64,000 nucleotides of DNA. Origin: JBALVT01 sp045110675 (lineage in GTDB: Bacteria; Pseudomonadota; Gammaproteobacteria; Pseudomonadales; Halieaceae). A model generated the notes under the pieces. The model saw nothing but the letters and a program-made list of their open reading frames with translations, did not search any database and was not told the DNA's origin. Below, in pieces: positions 57,908-64,000 of this stretch. Where the stretch lies: the NCBI GenBank assembly GCA_045110675.1, contig JBGCGJ010000047.1, positions 12,903 through 76,902 of the forward strand, read 5' to 3'. Position numbers and translations under genes: made by a program. The stretch's first letter is position 1. Each line of letters starts with the position of its first letter.

Positions 57908-58753
57908 GTGTCATCGCGCTTCTACCTTATTCTCGTCACAGCACTAGTTGCCAGCAACGTTGTGAGTGCCGCCTGTCTGGAGTTCAATGCCCCACTAAAG
58001 CAGGGGGCATTAGTTTGGACCAAAGTCCCATCAGATGTTCAGGTGACCTTGGACGGCGAAAAGTTGGACGTTTTGCAAGATGGGACTGTGATGTTCGGTT
58101 TCGGTAGAGATGCAGAGCCCACATCTGAACTTGTTGTTTCAGGTCAGGGGGGCTCGGCAGGTGGCAGTGAGTGTCGTCAAAGTTTGGCCGTTAGCGGCCG
58201 TGATTATCAGATCCAACGCGTTGAGGGTGTACCTGCACAAACAGTGAACCCGCCCCCCGAGCGGCTGGCTCGCATAAGACGAGAGGGTGCTTTAGTCAGC
58301 AGTGCCCGCAGAGAAAAGCTGTTGCGCCCCGATCTTATCGAGGCTGCGCTGGGTGGATTTCGCTGGCCTGTGGAAGGCCCTATTTCGGGCGTCTATGGTA
58401 GTCAGCGTTATTACAACGGCGAACCAAAGCGGCCTCATTATGGTGTGGATGTAGCTGTCCCGACGGGCACTATTATTCGAGCTCCCGCTGCGGGTGTGAT
58501 CACCTTAGCCGAGGCCGATTTGTTCTATTCCGGAGGCACCATTATCCTCGACCACGGCTATCGGCTGTCTTCGACGTTTCTGCACCTTAGCAAAGTGCTG
58601 ATTGAGCCGGGTGTTGAAGTCAAAGCGGGAGATATACTCGGTGAAGTGGGTGCAACGGGCAGAGCTACAGGGCCTCATCTGGACTGGCGCATGAATTGGC
58701 GAGACCGCCGCATCGACCCACAATTACTTGTTCCCCCCATGCCCAAGCCCTGA
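57908..58753 (+). CDS. M23-family (LytM) peptidoglycan metallopeptidase
   Basis: This 281-residue exported protein has a signal peptide (YLILVTALVASNVVSA) and a C-terminal LytM domain (about 180-275) with HYGVDVAVPTGT and LHLSKV. The usual HxH near the end is here HLD (GPHLDWRMNW), so the second His of the pair is Asp. That variant occurs in some proteobacterial relatives as I recall, and the zinc site may be intact with Asp as ligand. The enzyme probably trims peptidoglycan cross-links or activates amidases. It starts with GTG, with GAGGGA at a suitable distance. Confidence 0.9.
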   Translation: MSSRFYLILVTALVASNVVSAACLEFNAPLKQGALVWTKVPSDVQVTLDGEKLDVLQDGTVMFGFGRDAEPTSELVVSGQGGSAGGSECRQSLAVSGRDYQIQRVEGVPAQTVNPPPERLARIRREGALVSSARREKLLRPDLIEAALGGFRWPVEGPISGVYGSQRYYNGEPKRPHYGVDVAVPTGTIIRAPAAGVITLAEADLFYSGGTIILDHGYRLSSTFLHLSKVLIEPGVEVKAGDILGEVGATGRATGPHLDWRMNWRDRRIDPQLLVPPMPKP

Positions 58754-58798
58754 AAAAGACCGTATAATACGCCCCCTTTGAACCATTGAGATGCGGCG

Positions 58799-58984
58799 AT
58801 GATCGACAAGAAGTTACTGAGCATTCTGGTGTGTCCTGTTAGCAAGGCACCGCTGGTCTATGATCAGGACAAGAATGAACTCATCTGTAAGGCCAGCGGT
58901 TTGGCCTATCCGGTTCGCGATGGCATTCCCGTGATGCTGGAGTCGGAAGCGCGGACCTTAACTACAGATGAAAAGCTAGGCTGA
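58799..58984 (+). CDS. Trm112-family protein (YcaR-like)
   Basis: This 61-residue protein has the family pattern LLSILVCPVSKAPLVYD....ELIC..SGLAYPVRDGIPVML. Members are small zinc-ribbon-like proteins, often partners of methyltransferases. The second cysteine pair is reduced, as in E. coli YcaR. It lies between the M23 gene and hinT and is likely cotranscribed with hinT and alaS. Confidence 0.85.
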   Translation: MIDKKLLSILVCPVSKAPLVYDQDKNELICKASGLAYPVRDGIPVMLESEARTLTTDEKLG

Positions 58985-58995
58985 GAGGTAGCACG

Positions 58996-59340
58996 ATGTC
59001 GGACACCATATTCGGAAAAATAATAAGCGGCGAAATCCCCAGTGAGTTCATCTATGAAGATGAGCTGTGCATCGCGATTAATGACATCAATCCCCAGGCA
59101 CCTGTGCATGTTTTGGTTATTCCCAAGAAGGGTATTCCCCGTTTGGTCGACGCAGAAGCAGAAGACCAGGCTCTGCTGGGCCATCTAATGCTGGTGGCCG
59201 GCAAAGTGGCCGAACAGTTAGGTGTCGGCGACGCTTTTCGTCTGGTAATTAACAATGGCGAAGACGTGGGTATGACCATTTACCACCTCCATTTGCACAT
59301 CATAGCCGGCGCCGTATATACAGAACAAAAAATGGCTTAA
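58996..59340 (+). CDS. hinT: HIT-family nucleotide hydrolase (HinT-like)
   Basis: This 114-residue dimeric purine nucleotide phosphoramidase has the histidine triad HLHLHII near the C-terminus and the N-terminal FGKIISGEIPSEFIYEDE. It starts 12 bases after the Trm112 gene and ends 31 bases before alaS. HinT enzymes hydrolyse AMP-lysine and other adenosine phosphoramidates, so its link with a tRNA synthetase gene is plausible, though not proven. Confidence 0.93.
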   Translation: MSDTIFGKIISGEIPSEFIYEDELCIAINDINPQAPVHVLVIPKKGIPRLVDAEAEDQALLGHLMLVAGKVAEQLGVGDAFRLVINNGEDVGMTIYHLHLHIIAGAVYTEQKMA

Positions 59341-59371
59341 CTGGCCTGTACCAACCTCACTGAGATCCCCT

Positions 59372-61972
59372 ATGAAAACCGTAGAGATACGTGAAGCCTT
59401 TCTGGCTTATTTTGAACAGCAAGATCACACCCGCGTTGCGAGTAGCTCATTAGTTCCCGGGAACGATCCAACGCTGCTTTTTACCAACGCCGGTATGGTT
59501 CAGTTCAAGGACACCTTCTTAGGTTCTGATCCAAGGCCCTATGTTCGAGCGACCAGTTCTCAACGCTGTGTGCGAGCGGGCGGAAAACACAACGACCTGG
59601 AAAACGTAGGTTATACGGCGCGTCACCACACATTTTTTGAAATGTTGGGCAATTTTAGCTTTGGGGATTATTTTAAGCGCGATGCGATTCAATTTGCCTG
59701 GACGTTTCTCACTGAGACTCTTGGACTGCCGAAAGAGAAACTGTGGGTAACAGTTCATATATCGGATCAGGAAGCTGCGGATATCTGGATCAAAGAGGTC
59801 GGTGTTAGCGCCGATCGACTGTCCTGGCTCGACGAGGACAACTTCTGGCAAATGGGAGATACCGGCCCCTGCGGTCCCAGCTCTGAGATTTTTTATGATC
59901 ACGGCCCCGACGTGCCCGGGGGGCCGCCCGGCAGCGAAGATGATGATCTCGATCGTTATATTGAGATCTGGAATCTCGTGTTTATGCAATTTAATCGTGA
60001 CGCCAATGGTGAGATGAACCCACTGCCCAAGCCTTCTGTCGATACCGGTATGGGGCTGGAGAGAATTGCGGCGGTACTTCAAGGCGTACACAGTAATTAC
60101 CAGATAGATCTTTTCCAGGCCCTATTGGCAAAAGCTGCCGAGGTGCTTTCGGTCACAGATCTGGAAAATGCTTCCCTTCGCGTGATAGCTGATCACATAC
60201 GCTCTTGTTCTTTTCTTATTGCCGATGGTGTCATGCCAGGTAACGAGGGCAGAAGCTATGTATTGCGCAGAATTATCCGGCGCGCCATCCGACATGGCAA
60301 TAAGTTGGGTGCCACAGCCCCGTTCTTTCATAAACTGGTCGTTGCTCTGGTCGCCGAAATGGGCGAGGCCTATCCTGAGCTGGTAAAACAGCAGTCGCAC
60401 ATTGAAAAAGCCCTGTTGCAGGAAGAAGAGCAGTTTGCCAAGACACTCGACAATGGCATGGTCATCCTGGAAGAGGCGCTCCAAAGCCTTAGTGGCAGTG
60501 AAATCCCTGGTGAGATCGTCTTTAAACTCTACGACACCTACGGATTCCCAACAGACCTCACCAATGATATTGCGCGAGAGAGAAATCTCACCCTGGACAT
60601 GGCGGGATACGATGAAGCCATGGCGAGACAGCGTGTCAGGTCCCAAGAGGGTGGCAGTTTTAAAATCGACTACAACGACGCGCTGAACCTGGAAGGTGAA
60701 ACTCAATTTACGGGTTACGAGAGTCTCTCGGGCAGCGGAACCGTTGTGGCGCTTTTACAAGAAGGTCAGCCGGTCGAGACACTTTCCGCTGATACTTCGG
60801 GTGTCGTGGTTCTCGATCAAACACCTTTTTACGGTGAGTCTGGCGGTCAGGTTGGCGACACCGGATATATGTCCGAATCTGATACTCGACTGGAAGTGGG
60901 CGATACCACCAAGGCATCCGGTCATCATCTACATCATGTGAAAGTGCTTTTCGGTACAGTGAAAATAGGTGATGTACTCGATACGCATGTCGATCAAAAC
61001 GTTCGCCAGCGCTCTAAACTTAACCACTCTGCAACTCACTTGATGCACGCCGCCCTGCGTATCGTGCTGGGCGATCATGTTGTGCAAAAGGGATCTTTAG
61101 TTGATTCAGAGCGACTGCGGTTTGATTTTTCCCACAGCGAGGCGATGACCTCCGAAGAAGTGAAAACCATCGAGAAGATGGTGAATGATCAGATCCGTTA
61201 CAACAGTCCCGTCGCAACGCGGATTATGTCTATGGACGATGCAGTGAAAGCGGGCGCGATGGCACTGTTTGGCGAAAAGTATGGCGATGAAGTTCGCGTG
61301 CTCTCGATGGGGGTCGACGATTTTTCCGTAGAATTGTGTGGAGGCACCCATGTGTCTCGCACCGGCGATATAGGCTTAATGCGCATTGTCTCCGAATCGG
61401 GAGTCGCAGCGGGCGTGCGCCGCATAGAAGGCGTTACCGGTGAAGCTGCCCTTGCGGCCATGGATCAAACAGAACAGCGACTCGCAGAAGTTTGCGATGC
61501 AGTGAAAGGATCGCCCGCTAATGTTGCTGCAAAAGTATCTGCCCTGCGCAGCGACAACCGTGACCTGGAAAAAGAGATTGCCCGATTAAAACAAAAGCTT
61601 GCCAGTTCTGCCGGAGGTGATTTAACCGCGGGGGCCGTTGAGGTGCAGGGTATTAAGGTGCTTGCGGCGAATGTAGAGGGGGCGGACGCAAAATCATTGC
61701 GCGATACTCTCGATCAGGTAAAAAACAAGCTCGGCAGTGGTGTCATATTGCTGTCGGCGGTCGAGGGTGACAAAGTGGCTTTGGCCGCAGGCGTTACCAA
61801 AGATTTAACTGACAGAGTGAAAGCGGGAGACCTGATGAGGGAGTTTGCCCAGCGACTTGGTGGCAAAGGCGGTGGGCGCCCCGATATGGCCCAGGGTGGT
61901 GGCAGCGATGTCACAGGTCTCGCCGATGCGCTTAACGCGGTTCCAGGATGGGTCGAGTCAAACTTGGGCTGA
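59372..61972 (+). CDS. alaS: Alanyl-tRNA synthetase
   Basis: This 866-residue class II synthetase charges tRNA-Ala. N-terminal catalytic core with FTNAGMVQFKD and a motif-2 region; editing domain with HxxxH (NHSATHLMH, near residue 551) and CGGTHVSRTGDIG (near 655); C-terminal coiled coil and DHHA1-like domain ending GGKGGGRPDMAQGGG. Length fits the family (876 in E. coli). alaS-lysC-csrA-tRNA-Ser is a conserved gammaproteobacterial order. Confidence 0.98.
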   Translation: MKTVEIREAFLAYFEQQDHTRVASSSLVPGNDPTLLFTNAGMVQFKDTFLGSDPRPYVRATSSQRCVRAGGKHNDLENVGYTARHHTFFEMLGNFSFGDYFKRDAIQFAWTFLTETLGLPKEKLWVTVHISDQEAADIWIKEVGVSADRLSWLDEDNFWQMGDTGPCGPSSEIFYDHGPDVPGGPPGSEDDDLDRYIEIWNLVFMQFNRDANGEMNPLPKPSVDTGMGLERIAAVLQGVHSNYQIDLFQALLAKAAEVLSVTDLENASLRVIADHIRSCSFLIADGVMPGNEGRSYVLRRIIRRAIRHGNKLGATAPFFHKLVVALVAEMGEAYPELVKQQSHIEKALLQEEEQFAKTLDNGMVILEEALQSLSGSEIPGEIVFKLYDTYGFPTDLTNDIARERNLTLDMAGYDEAMARQRVRSQEGGSFKIDYNDALNLEGETQFTGYESLSGSGTVVALLQEGQPVETLSADTSGVVVLDQTPFYGESGGQVGDTGYMSESDTRLEVGDTTKASGHHLHHVKVLFGTVKIGDVLDTHVDQNVRQRSKLNHSATHLMHAALRIVLGDHVVQKGSLVDSERLRFDFSHSEAMTSEEVKTIEKMVNDQIRYNSPVATRIMSMDDAVKAGAMALFGEKYGDEVRVLSMGVDDFSVELCGGTHVSRTGDIGLMRIVSESGVAAGVRRIEGVTGEAALAAMDQTEQRLAEVCDAVKGSPANVAAKVSALRSDNRDLEKEIARLKQKLASSAGGDLTAGAVEVQGIKVLAANVEGADAKSLRDTLDQVKNKLGSGVILLSAVEGDKVALAAGVTKDLTDRVKAGDLMREFAQRLGGKGGGRPDMAQGGGSDVTGLADALNAVPGWVESNLG

Positions 61973-62075
61973 ATTCCAAGCCCGCCCCGCGATTGGTGGT
62001 AATAGGTTGGTTTAAATTACCAACGCTTTGGTGTTTAATAGCGCCCCTAAAATTTCCCATGACTTGCGCTTTGTT

Positions 62076-63317
62076 ATGAGTTTGATCGTACAAAAATTTG
62101 GCGGCACTTCGGTAGGCAATATCGAACGCATCGAGCAAGTGGCTGAAAAAGTAGCGAATTTTCGCAATTCAGGTCACGGAATAGTCGTGGTCGTTTCTGC
62201 TATGAGTGGCGAGACTAATCGCCTGATCGGCCTTGCTCATGAGGTTGATGAGCGTCCGACACCCCGCGAAATGGATGTACTAGTATCGACTGGCGAACAG
62301 GTGACGACTGCGCTGCTGAGCATGGCGCTGAACAAACGAGGTGTTAAAGCCAAATCTTATAACGGCAGCCAGGTTCGTATTCTTACCGACGACTCTCATA
62401 CCAAGGCCCGCATCAAAGAGATTGACGATGCAAGATTGCACGCGGAGTTGGATGCCGGGTACGTTATTGTAGTGGCGGGTTTTCAGGGCGTAGACGAACA
62501 CGGCAATATCACTACGTTGGGCCGCGGTGGCTCTGACACTACAGCGGTTGCGCTTGCGGCCGCACTAAAGGCCGACGAGTGCCAGATTTATACCGATGTT
62601 GATGGCGTCTACACGACCGACCCCCGGGTGGTAGACGGTGCGAGAAGACTCGAGAAAATCACTTTCGAGGAGATGTTGGAAATGGCAAGTATGGGCTCCA
62701 AGGTCTTGCAGATTAGAGCCGTGGAATTTGCCGGCAAATACAATGTGCCCCTGCGGGTACTGCACAGTTTCCAGGAAGGCCCTGGAACGCTGATTACATT
62801 AGAGGATAGAGAAGCCGTGGAAACGCCAACGATTGCAGGTATCGCGTTTAATCGAGATGAGGCGAAACTGACAATATTGGGCGTGCCCGATACCCCGGGT
62901 GTCGCCTATAAAATTCTCGGGCCGATTGGCGAGGCAAATATTGAGGTGGATGTCATTGTGCAGAACGTCGCCGATGATATGAGCACTGATTTTACTTTCA
63001 CGGTAGGGCGCAGTGATTTACCCCGTGCCGAAGAAGTCCTAAATGTTGTTGCCTCACAGCTCAGCGCTCGGGAGGTTCGCAGCGACAACAAAATAGCCAA
63101 GGTTTCGGTAGTCGGCGTGGGAATGCGTTCCCATGCCGGTGTCGCCAGCCAAATGTTTGCTGCGCTGGCTGAAGTTGGCATCAATATTCAGATGATCACC
63201 ACATCCGAGATCAAAATCTCGGTGATTATCGAAGAAAAGTTTCTTGAGTTGGCGGTTCGCTCGCTGCACTCATCGTTTGGTTTGGACAAGGAACCGATCG
63301 ACGAAAGTGTGGACTAA
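62076..63317 (+). CDS. lysC: Aspartate kinase
   Basis: This 413-residue enzyme phosphorylates aspartate, the entry step to lysine, threonine, methionine and diaminopimelate. N-terminal kinase domain with QKFGGTSVGN, GGSDTTAVALAAAL and TDVDGVYTTDPR; two C-terminal ACT domains (about 265-413) for feedback regulation. Its 413-residue length suggests the Pseudomonas/Gram-positive-like aspartokinase type rather than the 449-residue E. coli LysC. The ATG at 62076 is used; the frame is open 16 codons earlier. No lysine riboswitch is visible in the short upstream region. Confidence 0.97.
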   Translation: MSLIVQKFGGTSVGNIERIEQVAEKVANFRNSGHGIVVVVSAMSGETNRLIGLAHEVDERPTPREMDVLVSTGEQVTTALLSMALNKRGVKAKSYNGSQVRILTDDSHTKARIKEIDDARLHAELDAGYVIVVAGFQGVDEHGNITTLGRGGSDTTAVALAAALKADECQIYTDVDGVYTTDPRVVDGARRLEKITFEEMLEMASMGSKVLQIRAVEFAGKYNVPLRVLHSFQEGPGTLITLEDREAVETPTIAGIAFNRDEAKLTILGVPDTPGVAYKILGPIGEANIEVDVIVQNVADDMSTDFTFTVGRSDLPRAEEVLNVVASQLSAREVRSDNKIAKVSVVGVGMRSHAGVASQMFAALAEVGINIQMITTSEIKISVIIEEKFLELAVRSLHSSFGLDKEPIDESVD

Positions 63318-63454
63318 CACACACACCGTTAGTATTTCCCTACTTCAGGGGCTATGAATGCGGTAGAATCGCCAATCTGCTCAGGACGAGTGGATACATT
63401 TTTTTATACCGGGTTAGTAGGGGCTGACAACGGTTTTGGTATTTGGAGCAACTT

Positions 63455-63646
63455 ATGCTGATATTAACCCGTAGAGTGGGTGAGTCGTTGATGGTAGGTG
63501 AAGAGATCACCGTCACCGTACTGGGTGTGAAGGGCAATCAGGTGAGAATCGGTATCAACGCTCCCCGAGACGTTTCCGTGCACCGCGAAGAAATTTATAA
63601 CCGCATTCACGATGGCGAAGATTCAACCCCCGAAAAGAAAGACTAA
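63455..63646 (+). CDS. csrA: Carbon storage regulator CsrA/RsmA
   Basis: This 63-residue RNA-binding dimer controls translation and stability of many mRNAs by binding GGA motifs. It matches the family from MLILTRRVGESLMVGEEITV through VRIGINAPRDVSVHREEIY, including the RNA-binding Leu4 and Arg44 regions. The ATG at 63455 follows GGAG by six bases; an in-frame ATG four codons earlier lacks support. Confidence 0.97.
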   Translation: MLILTRRVGESLMVGEEITVTVLGVKGNQVRIGINAPRDVSVHREEIYNRIHDGEDSTPEKKD

Positions 63647-63672
63647 ATTCCCTCCGATTTCCCTCTAGTACT

Positions 63673-63699
63673 TTGATTTTTAGGCAGTTGTGGTATCAT
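63673..63699 (+). promoter_or_regulatory. Probable tRNA-Ser promoter
   Basis: TTGATT (63673-63678) and TATCAT (63694-63699) are 15 bases apart, with a GC-rich discriminator (CCCGCGCC) directly after, as in stringently controlled stable-RNA promoters. Transcription would begin about 40 bases before the tRNA. Confidence 0.5.
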
Positions 63700-63746
63700 C
63701 CCGCGCCTGTGGTTTGACGTGTATTTCAGATGCGTTCGACCCTTAC

Positions 63747-63836
63747 GGAGAGCTGGCCGAGTGGCTGAAGGCGCGCCCCTGCTAAGGGCGTATAGGTTTA
63801 CCCCTATCGAGGGTTCGAATCCCTCGCTCTCCGCCA
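63747..63836 (+). tRNA. tRNA-Ser (anticodon GCU)
   Basis: A 90-base class II tRNA. The acceptor stem pairs GGAGAGC with GCTCTCC, with discriminator G and an encoded CCA at 63834-63836. The anticodon stem CGCCC/GGGCG encloses the loop CTGCTAA with anticodon GCT, reading AGC and AGU serine codons. The long variable arm (TATAGGTTTACCCCTATC region) and the T-loop GGTTCGAATCC are present. It follows csrA, its usual position in gammaproteobacteria. Confidence 0.97.
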
Positions 63837-63840
63837 TTTA

Positions 63841-63875
63841 AAACCCCAAGTAATTGATTTACTTGGGGTTTTTTT
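63841..63875 (+). terminator. Intrinsic terminator after tRNA-Ser
   Basis: Thirteen-base arms AAACCCCAAGTAA and TTACTTGGGGTTT enclose a five-base loop, followed by a T-run. It ends the tRNA transcript, so no second tRNA is cotranscribed. The last 120 bases of the window show no further feature. Confidence 0.92.
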
Positions 63876-64000
63876 GTTTATAGTCTCATGGGGTGTTGTT
63901 CGGGGTATCATTTTGTGTTTTTAAGCCCCAACCTCTTTTGCTTGCGCTATCTGGTGTTTTTACTGATAAATCTGTCCGGACCAATTTTTCTAATCTCCTT

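Noticed and set aside
61973..62075. Lysine riboswitch in front of lysC
   Set aside because: The gap to alaS is about 100 bases, too short for the aptamer, and no matching motif is present.
1..64000. CRISPR arrays, insertion sequences, prophage or toxin-antitoxin genes
   Set aside because: No regularly spaced repeats and no transposase, integrase, phage or toxin-like protein were seen among the translated frames.

Overview
The window looks like ordinary chromosome from an aerobic, probably marine gammaproteobacterium. The clearest pointers are conserved gene orders typical of that class: dapA-bamC; map-glnD-dapC-yffB-dapD-dapE divergent from rpsB-tsf-pyrH-frr-uppS-cdsA-dxr-rseP-bamA-ompH-lpxD-fabZ-lpxA-lpxB-rnhB-dnaE; and alaS-lysC-csrA-tRNA-Ser(GCU). 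Two TonB-dependent receptors, an MCE lipid transporter, several short-chain dehydrogenases and a family VIII-type esterase suggest a Cellvibrionales-like (Halieaceae/Spongiibacteraceae type) marine heterotroph. That placement is inference and has not been tested by a search. I see no transposase, integrase, phage gene, toxin-antitoxin pair, CRISPR array or defence island.

Layout. 1-6.1 kb: a TonB-dependent receptor cut by the window edge, a dehydrogenase resembling 3-alpha-hydroxysteroid dehydrogenase, a four-gene MCE/Mla-type ABC lipid transporter on the minus strand, and a DUF3806 protein. 6.3-9.9 kb: dapA, bamC, an MBL-fold hydrolase and a lipid A-type acyltransferase. 9.9-13.6 kb: a small leucine-rich-repeat lipoprotein, then a tight plus-strand run of a class III nucleotidyl cyclase-like protein, an HD-domain phosphohydrolase and rsmJ. 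13.6-15.1 kb: two strong palindromic elements around an SDR gene. 15.1-23.1 kb: the minus-strand dap/glnD/map block, with an unusual nth gene inserted. 23.4-41.7 kb: the large plus-strand translation, phospholipid, isoprenoid, outer-membrane and lipid A block. 41.8-50.5 kb: small accessory genes (an SDR, DUF1244, two unknown proteins, dbpA, a small basic protein, a cold-shock gene with a long leader, a DUF3604 protein, a DUF4124-like protein and a Tat amidase). 50.5-57.3 kb: gcvP alone, a beta-lactamase-fold esterase, and a Fur-type-controlled TonB receptor. 57.3-64 kb: greB, an M23 peptidase, a Trm112-like protein, hinT, alaS, lysC, csrA and tRNA-Ser.

How the genes work together. Five enzymes of the aspartate/diaminopimelate route lie here (lysC, dapA, dapC, dapD, dapE), feeding lysine and peptidoglycan. 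cdsA, dxr, uppS, rseP, bamA, bamC, ompH, lpxD, fabZ, lpxA, lpxB and the LpxL-like acyltransferase together build and police the envelope. The Mla-type operon probably moves lipids between the membranes.

The best candidate for something undescribed is the cyclase-like/HD pair at 10580-12839. It looks like a self-contained nucleotide-signalling module with a non-canonical cyclase active site. The two palindromic elements (13699-13770 and 14876-14975) and the foreign-looking nth gene are the next most interesting.
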